64,000 nucleotides of DNA. Origin: Caldilineaceae bacterium. GTDB lineage: Bacteria > Chloroflexota > Anaerolineae > Caldilineales > Caldilineaceae. Of the stretch, positions 47,691-56,305 are shown piece by piece. The DNA lies in NCBI GenBank assembly GCA_022827195.1, contig JAJDTL010000002.1:62001-126000 (forward strand), in the 5' to 3' direction. The position numbers and the translations under genes were made by a program. The notes under the pieces were generated by a model that ran no database searches, had not been told where the DNA came from, and saw nothing but the letters and a program-made list of their open reading frames with translations. Within the stretch, counting starts at the first letter, position 1; every line of letters begins with the position of its first letter.

Positions 47691-48947
47691 TTACTCCAAG
47701 CCAAAGCCGGAGACCTGGTTGAAGTCGCCGTCTCCTACCTGGAAGATCTGCACACCGCCTGCGCCGCACTCGCCCATGGCGTCGCACATGAGTGAGCCTG
47801 TCAGGCCATCGATTGGGCCGACGGAGCGGATGGCTGCAATCAAGGCTTCCCGGTCAATTACGAGGCTACCGTCATCGCCGACCTCGCCCACTTCCATGAT
47901 GGCGGCGGCGATCAGCTTGACAGAATCGTAGCTCTGGCCGTGGAACGGGCCAAGGTCACCGGCTGCGACACCGTACTTGTCCATGAATTTGGCGTCAAAC
48001 TCGGCGTTCATCTCTTCGGACTCGGCTCCGGCGACGAAGGAGACGTAGGTGCCTTCGGCGGCTGGGCCAGCCGCGTCGAGATACTGCTGTGTGTAGGCAC
48101 CGTCAACGCTCATGAAGACCGCGTTTTCGAGCCCGGGTGTCTCGGTCATCTGCTGGGCGATCAGACCCGCCTCGGTCGAGTAGCCGGCAAAGAAGATACC
48201 CTCCGGGCCGTCTGCGCCAACTTTGGCCAGCATGGCGCGAAAGTCAGTATCCCCGACCTGCGCGCCTTCGAAACTGGAGACTTCGCCGCCGATTGCCATC
48301 AGATGGTTCTGGAAAATCTCAGCCAGGCCCTTGCCGTAGTCGGAGTTGTCATGAACAACCGCGAACTTGGAAAGGCCCAATTCATTCACGACAAAGTTGG
48401 CGTCGGTGACGCCCTGCAAGGCGTCGCTCAGCGCAACGCGGTTGCAGACATCGCAGTCCTCCGACGTAATGTCAGGATTGGTAGCGCTGGGGCTGACGAA
48501 GGGGATGCGCGCCTCCTGCAAGATCGGCATCAGCCCGAACGTTTCGCCGGAGCAGGTACCGCCCGACACGGCGACGATCGTTTCATCGGCGGCAAATTTG
48601 TTGCCCACGTTTGTGCCCTGCGTACCGTCACATGCGCCGTCTTCACCGACCAGCTCGAACATGAAGCCTTCAAAGCCGCCCATCGCGTTGAGATCGTCGA
48701 TAGCGATTTCGGCGCCATACTGAATGTCCTTGCCCGGGTCCGGAATCGGCCCTGTCAGGGCAAAGGAGCCGCCAATGCGAATCATTCCGCCCGCGGGGAT
48801 GACAACTTTCCCGCTCATATCTGCGGGCGCGTCCTCCATCTGATCGTCGGCCATGGGCCCTTCCGCAGGCGATGGAGCGGCAACGCAGGCGGCGAGAGCG
48901 AGGACTGCAACAAGGATCAAACCGAGAACTGTGAAAGATTTGGACAT
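47691..48947 (-). CDS. livJ: Branched-chain amino acid ABC transporter substrate-binding lipoprotein
   Basis: A 418-residue binding protein. Signal peptide with lipobox LALAAC (Cys21), then an acidic linker, then the periplasmic-binding type I fold: IRIGGSFALTGPIPDPGKDIQYGAEIAID, VGEDGACD, and AVVHDNSDYGKGLAEIFQ. ATG 48947 has a perfect AAAGGAGGTTCAC ribosome binding site; an in-frame frame extends 55 codons upstream into the leader but lacks a signal. The true ligand may be an amino acid, amide or urea. Confidence 0.93.
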   Translation of the reverse strand: MSKSFTVLGLILVAVLALAACVAAPSPAEGPMADDQMEDAPADMSGKVVIPAGGMIRIGGSFALTGPIPDPGKDIQYGAEIAIDDLNAMGGFEGFMFELVGEDGACDGTQGTNVGNKFAADETIVAVSGGTCSGETFGLMPILQEARIPFVSPSATNPDITSEDCDVCNRVALSDALQGVTDANFVVNELGLSKFAVVHDNSDYGKGLAEIFQNHLMAIGGEVSSFEGAQVGDTDFRAMLAKVGADGPEGIFFAGYSTEAGLIAQQMTETPGLENAVFMSVDGAYTQQYLDAAGPAAEGTYVSFVAGAESEEMNAEFDAKFMDKYGVAAGDLGPFHGQSYDSVKLIAAAIMEVGEVGDDGSLVIDREALIAAIRSVGPIDGLTGSLMCDAMGECGAGGVQIFQVGDGDFNQVSGFGLE

Positions 48948-49073
48948 GTGAACCTCCTTTGAGTTGAACGTGGTCCGCAGGCTGACATAGTTCCGTACAT
49001 ACGCATCCACCTCGAAGACGAGGAATTGCCAGGTGAGCCCGGAGGAAACAGCTGCCGTCCTATCCAACTTCCG

Positions 49074-49103
49074 ATTATATACGAACGATTTACGTTCGGG
49101 CAA
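49074..49103 (-). promoter_or_regulatory. Promoter of the liv operon
   Basis: Minus-strand TTGCCC (49098-49103), 18-base spacer, TATAAT (49074-49079); leader about 120 bases. The spacer contains the palindrome at 49082-49098. Confidence 0.65.
49082..49098. promoter_or_regulatory. 17-bp palindrome inside the liv promoter, putative operator
   Basis: CGAACG-ATTTA-CGTTCG lies between the -35 and -10 boxes. It is a perfect 6-bp inverted repeat with a 5-base centre. The half sites resemble LexA half sites but the spacing differs, so a different repressor is expected. Confidence 0.6.
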
Positions 49104-49156
49104 GACAACCAATTTTTTGCGTCACTGCCTGCCGTATCGGCAAAGCGCGGCCGCTG

Positions 49157-49165
49157 TGGTATAGT
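49157..49165 (+). promoter_or_regulatory. Extended -10 promoter of the second ABC-F gene
   Basis: TGG-TATAGT. Divergent from the liv promoter; the two -10 elements are about 80 bases apart. Confidence 0.45.
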
Positions 49166-49280
49166 TGCCACGACAGCCAGACTGTCGGCCGCTACTGGCA
49201 CAGGCAACCGCCTGAGCGTGGAGTGGGCAAAGCAGTTTGGCGTTTCTATGTCCCTATCAGGCGCTAGACCGGAATCTCGC

Positions 49281-51416
49281 ATGAGCCTTCTCGTCGCGAA
49301 TAAGATTTCCAAGAATTACGGCGACCTCGACGTGCTGGAAAATGTCAGCGTGCGCATCGAGAGTGGTGACCGGATCGGGCTGGTGGGGTCGAACGGGGCG
49401 GGCAAGACCAGTCTGCTGAGGGCGCTTGCGCGCATCGATACGGGCTTCACGGGGGACCTCTTTGTCGCCCGTGAAACGCGCGTCGGTTTCCTGGCGCAGG
49501 ACCCTCCACCGGCCGGCGGCCGCACGCCGTACACCGAGCTGAAGGCCGTATTTGCCGCGCTCCTGGCGCAGGGCGAGCAGATGCGGAGGCTGGAAGCTCG
49601 CATGAATGAAGTCGGTCAGGGAGAGGCCGAGCTGGGGCCCCTGCTGGCGAGTTACGGAAAGCAGCAGGAAGCGTTTGAGCGCGCCGGAGGCTATCTGGTC
49701 GATCAAAGAATTCACTTTGTTCTGACCGGTCTTGGCCTGGATAGGGCGCTCTGGCACGCGCCGCTTTCCCACCTCAGCGGCGGGCAGAGAACGCGGGTCA
49801 GCCTGGGCCGTCTGTTGCTCGAAGAGCCGGACGTGCTTCTGTTGGATGAACCGACAAATCACCTGGACGTCCGCTCGATGGGCTGGCTGGAAGGCGTGCT
49901 GACAGGCTGGAAGGGGGCGTTGGTCGTCGTTTCCCACGATCGCTACTTTCTCGACGCGGTCGCGACGAGGATCTGGGATCTTTCCAGCCGCCGGGTGGAG
50001 AGCTATCGCGGGAACTACAGCCACTACCGGCAGCAACGGGAAGAGCGCTACGCCCTCTGGCGCAAGGAGTACGAGCGACAGCAGAAATACATCCGCGATA
50101 CGCAGGAGTTCGTGCGCCGCTATAAGGCAGGCCAGCGCACGAAGGAGGCACAGGGCCGGGAGACGCGGCTGAACAGGTTTATGGAGCAGGAAGCCCTGCC
50201 GCCGCCGCCCGCGGAACAGCGGATTCGCCTTCCCTTGCGTTCAAATTCGCGCAGCGGCGACCTCGTGCTCCGCACGCGCAAACTGGTGGCAGGCTATAGG
50301 ATCGAGCCGCCGGCGGGCGGCGCAGCGCGGGGCAAATCCGATGAAAGTGGGTCGGTAGACGGGCGCCCAACCGTGAATCCTGGTCGCCTCCTGGCAAATG
50401 CAGGCGGGGTGGAAGACGGCACGGCATCTGTCGGTCGCGGCCTCCCGAAGCCGCAGGGTCGACTGCGGCCTATGCGGACGCTGGCATCGTCCGATACCCC
50501 CGTTCTTGAAGTGCCAGATCTGGACCTGAACCGGGGGCAGGTTGTGGCGCTGATCGGGCCGAATGGCGCCGGCAAGACAACGTTTGTCCGCACGATTCTG
50601 GAGGAGTTGGAGCCGCTAACGGGTCGCGTCGAGCTGGGCGCCTCGGTTGAGGTAGGCTATCTCGCGCAGCGGCATACCGGCGCACGCTTCGGCCTGATGC
50701 AGAGCAGCCAAACGGTCCTCGATGCACTATTGGAGATAAAGCGTTTGCCTACGGTGCGGGCGCGCACGTTTCTGGGCCAGTTTCTGTTCAGCGGCGACGA
50801 CGTTTTTCAGACCATCGAAAGCCTTTCGGGCGGAGAACGCAGCCGCGTAGCCTTGGCGCGTCTCATTCTGCAAGGCGCGAATTTCCTGCTGCTGGACGAG
50901 CCGACCAATCACCTCGACCTGGACAGCCAGTTAATTCTCCAGGACGCGCTGCGACAGTTCAGCGGAACGATTATGCTTGTTACGCATGATCGGGCGTTGG
51001 TTGACGCGCTGGCCACCCAGATCTGGCACGTAGAGAGAGGAGAAAGCGGTCAGCCGGGCAGGATGGAGCTGTTCAAGGGCACGTGGAGGCAGTGGCAGCA
51101 AGAGCGTTCAGTTGCCGAGAAAGGTGCGGTGGCGAATCCTGTCGAAACCGGGCAGAGCGAGGCCCAGGCCGAACGAGAGAGGCAGCGCTCCGATCGGCGG
51201 CGGCGCCAGCAGGCGGAGCGCCGCGAACAGGCTGCCGCCGAGGCGGAGCAGCGAATCGAACGGCTCGAGAGCAGGCTGGAAACGGTTGAGCGCGCCATGG
51301 CGGAGGCGAGCCTGGCCCAGGAGTTGGAACGGCTTCACACCCTCCAGGAAAGTCACCGCTCGCTAACAACACAGTTGGAGACATTGATGGAAGAGTGGGC
51401 GGCAATGGCGGTATGA
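49281..51416 (+). CDS. ABC-F family ATPase with long interdomain insert and coiled-coil tail
   Basis: A 711-residue tandem ATPase from ATG 49281; an ATG at 49248 would add 11 residues. NBD1 has GSNGAGKTS near 38-46, LSGGQRTRVSLGR and DEPTNHLD; NBD2 has GPNGAGKTTFVR, LSGGERSRVALAR and DEPTNHLD. Between them, about 80 extra residues (roughly 345-425, Gly/Arg/Pro-rich and low complexity) interrupt the usual linker. A C-terminal coiled coil (about 610-700, with long Arg/Glu/Gln runs) ends the protein. It is not a near-duplicate of the Uup-like copy at 3215-5122. Role in translation or antibiotic protection cannot be decided from sequence. Confidence 0.88.
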   Translation: MSLLVANKISKNYGDLDVLENVSVRIESGDRIGLVGSNGAGKTSLLRALARIDTGFTGDLFVARETRVGFLAQDPPPAGGRTPYTELKAVFAALLAQGEQMRRLEARMNEVGQGEAELGPLLASYGKQQEAFERAGGYLVDQRIHFVLTGLGLDRALWHAPLSHLSGGQRTRVSLGRLLLEEPDVLLLDEPTNHLDVRSMGWLEGVLTGWKGALVVVSHDRYFLDAVATRIWDLSSRRVESYRGNYSHYRQQREERYALWRKEYERQQKYIRDTQEFVRRYKAGQRTKEAQGRETRLNRFMEQEALPPPPAEQRIRLPLRSNSRSGDLVLRTRKLVAGYRIEPPAGGAARGKSDESGSVDGRPTVNPGRLLANAGGVEDGTASVGRGLPKPQGRLRPMRTLASSDTPVLEVPDLDLNRGQVVALIGPNGAGKTTFVRTILEELEPLTGRVELGASVEVGYLAQRHTGARFGLMQSSQTVLDALLEIKRLPTVRARTFLGQFLFSGDDVFQTIESLSGGERSRVALARLILQGANFLLLDEPTNHLDLDSQLILQDALRQFSGTIMLVTHDRALVDALATQIWHVERGESGQPGRMELFKGTWRQWQQERSVAEKGAVANPVETGQSEAQAERERQRSDRRRRQQAERREQAAAEAEQRIERLESRLETVERAMAEASLAQELERLHTLQESHRSLTTQLETLMEEWAAMAV

Positions 51417-51421
51417 CGGGC

Positions 51422-51451
51422 TTGTCAGCAGGCGACTCCTTCGGCTAAAAT
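51422..51451 (+). promoter_or_regulatory. Promoter of coaE
   Basis: TTGTCA (51422-51427), 18-base spacer, TAAAAT (51446-51451); leader about 33 bases. Confidence 0.55.
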
Positions 51452-51490
51452 AGGGCGGGCGGCATTCACCATAGGAGAAGGACTTTCGAG

Positions 51491-52123
51491 ATGGCGCGCA
51501 GATCACTGGTCATCGGGCTAACTGGGAACATCGCTACGGGCAAGAGCACGATTCTCAACTACCTGATTGAGAAGTGTGCGACGATCATCGATGCCGACAA
51601 ACTGGGCCACCGCGTGATAGAGCCTGGGGGACCGGCCTACGATGCGGTGGTGTGCGCCTTCGGCAAAGGGATTCTGAGGGAGGACGGCACGATTGATCGC
51701 AAGAAGCTGGGCAAGATCGTCTTCTCCAATCCGCTGGACCTCGGCCGACTCGAAAAGATCGTCCACCCCAAGATTTTCGAGCTGGGGAAGCAGGAAATCG
51801 CCGACAACGACTCCCCCGTGATCATCCTCGAAGCGATCAAACTGTTGGAGGCCGGGTTGATGTCGACGCTCTGCGATGAGATATGGGTCGTCACTTCCAG
51901 TTTCGCCACACAGTTCCGACGGTTGCTCGAGATGCGCAAAATGGAGGAGACCGACGCCCGCCGCATGATAGATTTGCAGCCGCCCCAGGCCGCCAAGGTG
52001 AACCAGGCCGACCGTGTCATCGACAACGACGGCACGCTGACAGAGCTGCACGCCCAACTCGACGCCATCTGGGACGATCTGAAGAGGCGCTACCCGCGCA
52101 GAATGACGACGCTTGCGCGCTAG
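51491..52123 (+). CDS. coaE: Dephospho-CoA kinase
   Basis: A 210-residue P-loop kinase making CoA from dephospho-CoA and ATP. P-loop GNIATGKST at 12-20, D-A-D-K-L-G-H at 35-41, and the lid/substrate region LARRMIDLQ-type (DARRMIDLQPPQAAK) are present; the ILEAIKLLEAGL motif follows the family. It begins behind AGGAGAAGGA. Co-directional with the small membrane protein and dnaJ; gaps of 7 and 6 bases suggest one operon. Confidence 0.94.
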   Translation: MARRSLVIGLTGNIATGKSTILNYLIEKCATIIDADKLGHRVIEPGGPAYDAVVCAFGKGILREDGTIDRKKLGKIVFSNPLDLGRLEKIVHPKIFELGKQEIADNDSPVIILEAIKLLEAGLMSTLCDEIWVVTSSFATQFRRLLEMRKMEETDARRMIDLQPPQAAKVNQADRVIDNDGTLTELHAQLDAIWDDLKRRYPRRMTTLAR

Positions 52124-52130
52124 GACGGTC

Positions 52131-52364
52131 ATGCGCGCAGAAGCCGAGATTCTAGGTGAATTGCCACGTCAGATGGATTTTCTGAGACGGTTCTGGGTCG
52201 AGCATACGACAATATCCAACTGGATAGTTCTTGCTGTCGGTTTTGTCGCAATTCTTGTCTACAGTGCTCGCGATGTGGGATTCGGTGGCGGGCAGTGGGC
52301 AGCACTCATCGGCGCGACGGTAGGGCTGGCCGGCCTTTGCGCATGGATCATCAGTTGGGAATAG
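52131..52364 (+). CDS. Small two-helix membrane protein
   Basis: A 77-residue protein starting 8 bases after coaE, with an acidic, basic N-terminal segment (residues 1-30) and two hydrophobic helices (about 31-45 and 53-72: TISNWIVLAVGFVAILVYS and WAALIGATVGLAGLCAWII). Function unknown. Operon position between coaE and dnaJ, a ribosome-binding-like TAGGACGG, and clean boundaries support it being real. Confidence 0.62.
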   Translation: MRAEAEILGELPRQMDFLRRFWVEHTTISNWIVLAVGFVAILVYSARDVGFGGGQWAALIGATVGLAGLCAWIISWE

Positions 52365-52370
52365 CAATTC

Positions 52371-53495
52371 ATGAGCGAGAAGCGTGACTACTACGAGGTT
52401 CTCGGTGTGGACCGAGGCGCGGACGAACGTACGCTCAAGCAGGCCTTCCGTAAACTTGCCCAGCAGTACCACCCCGACGTCAACTCCGATGCCGAAGCCG
52501 AGAGCACGTTCAAGGAGATCAACGAGGCATACCAGGTTCTAAACGATCCTCAGAAGCGGGCCGTTTATGACCGCTTCGGCCATTCCGGCCTGGGCGGGTC
52601 GGGTGGATTCAGCGACTTCGGCCAGGGCTTCGGCGACCTCGGCAGCATCTTCGAGGAGTTTTTCGGCGGTTTTGGCGGCATGGGTCGGACCAGTCGCCGG
52701 GCCCCGCGGCGCGGCGCGGATCTGCGCGTCGACATTACACTAAGTTTCGAAGACGCCGCGTTCGGCACGGAGAAGGAAATTGAAGTGCCTCGCATGGAGG
52801 AGTGCGAGTCCTGCGGTGGCAGCGGCGCGGAGCCAGGGACAACTCCCGAGAGATGTCCCACCTGCGGCGGAAGCGGCGAGGTGCAACGTCGGCAGCAGAG
52901 CCCCCTTTTCGGAACGATCGTGACCGCCGCGGCCTGCCCACGCTGCAATGGAGAGGGCGAGGTTATCGCCACCGTTTGCAACGTGTGTCGAGGACGCAAG
53001 CGCACGCGCGTGACCCGAAAGATAAAGGTAAACGTGCCTGCCGGCGTTGATGAAGGCACGCGCATCAGGCTGGCCGGGGAAGGAGAGGCCGGCTCGCTTG
53101 GCGGTCCGCGTGGCAATCTATATGTCCTGATCGGCGTGCAGGACCACCCGGTTTTCGCCCGCGACGAGTTTGATCTCCACATGGAGCTGCCTTTGAGCGT
53201 CGCGCAGGCTACGCTTGGCGCATCGGTGGATATTCCAACGCTGGAAGGGGAGTCTTTCGTCCTCGACATCCCGGCAGGCACACAGACCGGCAGGAGATTC
53301 CACAAGGCAGGGCTTGGAATCCCGCGGCTCCAGCGCAGCGGCCGGGGGGACCTGATCGTTACCGTGCGCCTTCTGACGCCAACCGATCTGACCGAAGAGC
53401 AGGAGATGTTGTTTCGCCAGCTTGCCGAGAGCCTGGGCGAGGAGGTCCACGAACCGAGGCGCGGCTTTTTCGACCGCATTCTGCGCCCCGACTAA
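52371..53495 (+). CDS. dnaJ: Chaperone DnaJ (type I Hsp40)
   Basis: A 374-residue co-chaperone that stimulates DnaK ATPase. J domain with HPD at 34-36; Gly/Phe-rich region about 73-105; zinc centre from four CxxCxGxG-type repeats: CESCGGSG (145-152), CPTCGGSG (162-169), CPRCNGEG (189-196), and a degenerate CNVCRGRK (203-210) that keeps both Cys but not the GxG. The C-terminal peptide-binding domains follow. No dnaK or grpE is adjacent. Confidence 0.95.
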   Translation: MSEKRDYYEVLGVDRGADERTLKQAFRKLAQQYHPDVNSDAEAESTFKEINEAYQVLNDPQKRAVYDRFGHSGLGGSGGFSDFGQGFGDLGSIFEEFFGGFGGMGRTSRRAPRRGADLRVDITLSFEDAAFGTEKEIEVPRMEECESCGGSGAEPGTTPERCPTCGGSGEVQRRQQSPLFGTIVTAAACPRCNGEGEVIATVCNVCRGRKRTRVTRKIKVNVPAGVDEGTRIRLAGEGEAGSLGGPRGNLYVLIGVQDHPVFARDEFDLHMELPLSVAQATLGASVDIPTLEGESFVLDIPAGTQTGRRFHKAGLGIPRLQRSGRGDLIVTVRLLTPTDLTEEQEMLFRQLAESLGEEVHEPRRGFFDRILRPD

Positions 53496-53527
53496 CCCTG
53501 CAGTTCCTCTTTCAGATCTTCACACGC

Positions 53528-54436
53528 TCAGTCTAGGGGATCCTTGCCGAGGGCAGGGCCCAGGATCTTCTGCCAGGACTGCAGCAGGATTCCGGCAACA
53601 ATCAAGAGCAAACCGAGCAGGGCTGACAGGTGCGTTGGCTCGTCGAGGAACAGGCGGACGAACAGGAGCGAAAGTGCCGGCGTTAGGTAAAGCAGGTTTG
53701 AGACTACAAACGTGTCGGCGTGTTGCAGCGCCTTAAACCAGAACAGGTAGCTGATCCCGTTCACGAGCAGGCCGTTATAAAGGATCCATCCCCAAATGTG
53801 AAGCGGGGGCAGAGTTGTGAACCCGACGAAGGCCATCGCGACCCCAGAGCAGAACAGTGCGGCAACGAAGTATACAAATGCGGCGACCGTCAGGTCATAG
53901 CCTACCCGTTTTCCCTGTATTGAGAACAGCGCGAAGACGAATGCTCCGCATAAAGCCATCAGATTTCCCGGAAGGCTTGTAACGCTCAACTCCACAAATC
54001 GGCCGCGCGTAACAATCACCACGACCCCGAAAAAGCTGGTCGCAACCGCCAGAATCCTGGCCACGGTGAGGCGTTCGCCCAGAAGCGGTACCGCCAGCAC
54101 CGAAACCATGATCGGCCACGTGTAAGCCAGAATGAACCCCTCGGCCGCCGAAGTTCGAGCAAAGGCGCCGTAGAGAAGAATGTAGTATAGAAAGGCGCCA
54201 AGAAAGCCCAGCCAGCCGAGGCTCAAGATGCCGGGAAGACCGTAGCTCTTGAGAGTGGAGATCTTCCCCTGCCCGACCACGAGGGCCGCCAGCGCCAGGA
54301 CCGAGAAGACCGTGCTCCAGAAGAGCATTTGCAAGTTGTCCAGTTCTTCCAGGATCGTTTTCGAGGCGACGGGGATTGAAGCCCAGAGCAGAATGCAAAG
54401 GGCGAGGTTGAAGTAAGAACGCGCAGGCAATGACAT
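53528..54436 (-). CDS. EamA/DMT-family transporter
   Basis: A 302-residue protein with ten predicted membrane helices arranged as two five-helix EamA repeats (about residues 8-145 and 157-290). Both repeats end with the LLGERLTVARILAVATSFFGVVVIVTRG and FLDEPTHLSALLGLLLIVAGILLQS-type pattern. Such proteins export amino acids or small metabolites. Convergent with dnaJ, divergent from prmA; no substrate clue. Confidence 0.9.
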   Translation of the reverse strand: MSLPARSYFNLALCILLWASIPVASKTILEELDNLQMLFWSTVFSVLALAALVVGQGKISTLKSYGLPGILSLGWLGFLGAFLYYILLYGAFARTSAAEGFILAYTWPIMVSVLAVPLLGERLTVARILAVATSFFGVVVIVTRGRFVELSVTSLPGNLMALCGAFVFALFSIQGKRVGYDLTVAAFVYFVAALFCSGVAMAFVGFTTLPPLHIWGWILYNGLLVNGISYLFWFKALQHADTFVVSNLLYLTPALSLLFVRLFLDEPTHLSALLGLLLIVAGILLQSWQKILGPALGKDPLD

Positions 54437-54542
54437 CGGGTGTAGTATTCAGTTCGAAAGCGAAATCGACTGACGCACGGCGCCGAAGTATATCGCAAGT
54501 GCCATCGCGCCGAGAAATCCCGTGGATTACCACTGAATCGCC

Positions 54543-55535
54543 ATGGAATCCGACGAGCTATTAGAGATCGCGGTCGAAGCTGACGGCGAGGCGGCGGAGG
54601 CGGTCGCCGAACTATTCAATCGCTTCAACGGCGGCGACTGGGTCGAGGACAGCCGGGCCGGCGAAGCATCAGGCGGAGGGGCCGTCATAGAGTCTACCCC
54701 TCACGACGGTAGCGGCAGGCTGGGATCAGGCCAGTTTCGTCACGTTGTCAAGACCTATCTCAAGCCCGGTGAACGAGGCCGGCGAATACAGTCCAGAATT
54801 GAAGAGGGGCTGTGGCATCTGCGTCTGCTCTATCCCATGCCGGAGCCTTCGCTGCGCCGCGTGCGCGAGGAAGACTGGGCGCATGCCTGGAAGAAGCACT
54901 TTAAGCCCCTGCGGATCGGGAGGCGCGTTCTGCTGTCGCCGGCTTGGGAGACGCCTGAAATACGGCCCGGTGAACTGGTGGTCCGTCTGGAACCGGGCAT
55001 GGCGTTTGGCACGGGTCTGCACCCGACGACGCGACTCTGCGTGGCTGCGCTCGAAGATAAGGTCCGACCTAACGAGCCCGTACTGGATGTCGGCACGGGA
55101 AGCGGCGTTCTTGCCATCACGGCGGCCCGGCTGGGCGCGCGGCCGGTCTGGGCGACCGATATCGATCCGCTGGCAGTACGCGCGGCGCGCGACAACGCCG
55201 CGCGCAACGCGATTCCCTGTTCCGGCGAGACAATGCGGGTTGAACAGGCAAGTGTACCGCCCGGGCAATCCGGTCGTTTCCCTCTGATCGTGGCCAATAT
55301 CCTGGCTGAAGTCCTGGTCGGCCTGCTGGACGGTGATTGCGGGAACGTGCCGTTGTGTGAGCCGCTTGCGCCCGGAGGGCACCTGATTCTGTCAGGAATC
55401 CTGGAAGACAGGGTCGAAATCGTACAATCGGCAGCCGCACGGCATGGCCTGCGCGAGGTCGACCGGCTGCAAGAGGGAGACTGGGTGGCGCTGGTGATGC
55501 GCGACTGCAGAGGGGAACGGGAAAGTGGGGGTTGA
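54543..55535 (+). CDS. prmA: Ribosomal protein L11 methyltransferase
   Basis: A 330-residue SAM enzyme that trimethylates L11. N-terminal targeting domain followed by the catalytic core: GMAFGTGLHPTTRLC, SAM motif DVGTGSGVLAITAARLGA, TDIDPLAVRAARDNAARN, and PLIVANILAEVLV as the NPPY-like active site (N-I in ANIL). Overlaps rsmE by 11 bases, the usual prmA-rsmE gene pair. Confidence 0.93.
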   Translation: MESDELLEIAVEADGEAAEAVAELFNRFNGGDWVEDSRAGEASGGGAVIESTPHDGSGRLGSGQFRHVVKTYLKPGERGRRIQSRIEEGLWHLRLLYPMPEPSLRRVREEDWAHAWKKHFKPLRIGRRVLLSPAWETPEIRPGELVVRLEPGMAFGTGLHPTTRLCVAALEDKVRPNEPVLDVGTGSGVLAITAARLGARPVWATDIDPLAVRAARDNAARNAIPCSGETMRVEQASVPPGQSGRFPLIVANILAEVLVGLLDGDCGNVPLCEPLAPGGHLILSGILEDRVEIVQSAAARHGLREVDRLQEGDWVALVMRDCRGERESGG

Positions 55536-56271
55536 ACAGGCGCACCACCGCTTTTTCATCGAGGGCGAATCGTTAGAGGTCGAAGGCGACATCGACCTGG
55601 CGCCGCTGGCACACCAGCTTCGCAACGTCCTGCGACTTTCTCCCGGGAACACGATCACTTTGCTCGACGACAGCGGGGCGGCCTTTCACACCCGCATCGA
55701 GGTCCTGGACGGCCAGCGGGCCGCGGGCCTGGTCCTGGCGAGGGCGCCGGTGGAGAGCGAGCCGAAGGTCGAGTTGACGCTCTTCCAGTGCGCGCTGAAG
55801 CGAGACAGCTTCGAGTGGGTCCTTCAAAAGGGGGCGGAACTGGGTGTGCGCCGTTTTGTGCCGGTTATCAGCAGCCGAACCGTCGCACGTCCGCGTGGGA
55901 TTCTGTCCAAAAAGCACGATCGATGGCGCGCGATATTGCGGGAAGCGGCCGAGCAGAGCGGGCGCGGCCGGTTGCCCGTTCTGGCCGAGCCGCAAAGCTG
56001 GGGTCAGGCCGTGAAACAGGGCAGCGGGCACCTTCTGATGCCTTGGGAGAGCGCAGGAAGCAGCGCCCCCGGAATCGATATCGGGTTTGCTGACGCAAAG
56101 GCGGCATCCTTACTCGTCGGTCCGGAAGGGGGTATCAGCGACGAAGAGGCCGGCACGGCCATCGAGGCCGGCTGGCAGCCGGTGTCGATGGGACCGCGCC
56201 TGCTGCGCGCTGAAACCGCCGCGATTGCGGCGGTTACAATCATCATGCATCTGTCCGGCGACCTGGGCTGA
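55525..56271 (+). CDS. rsmE: 16S rRNA m3U1498 methyltransferase
   Basis: A 248-residue SPOUT methyltransferase. Features: HRFFIEGE start, LRNVLRLSPG, LTLFQCALKRDSFEWVLQKGAELGVRRFVPV, a RTVARP basic stretch, and the knot motif LLVGPEGGISDEEAG followed by MGPRLLRAETAAIAAVT. The start is a GTG inside the end of prmA. Confidence 0.94.
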   Translation: MGVEQAHHRFFIEGESLEVEGDIDLAPLAHQLRNVLRLSPGNTITLLDDSGAAFHTRIEVLDGQRAAGLVLARAPVESEPKVELTLFQCALKRDSFEWVLQKGAELGVRRFVPVISSRTVARPRGILSKKHDRWRAILREAAEQSGRGRLPVLAEPQSWGQAVKQGSGHLLMPWESAGSSAPGIDIGFADAKAASLLVGPEGGISDEEAGTAIEAGWQPVSMGPRLLRAETAAIAAVTIIMHLSGDLG

Positions 56272-56305
56272 ATTCGCGTCGAGAGGCAGGAGTTAAACGA
56301 GAGCC

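Noticed and set aside
49082-49098. LexA box in front of the liv operon
   Set aside because: Half sites CGAAC and GTTCG are present but are separated by 7 bases rather than the required 4, so a different operator is more likely.
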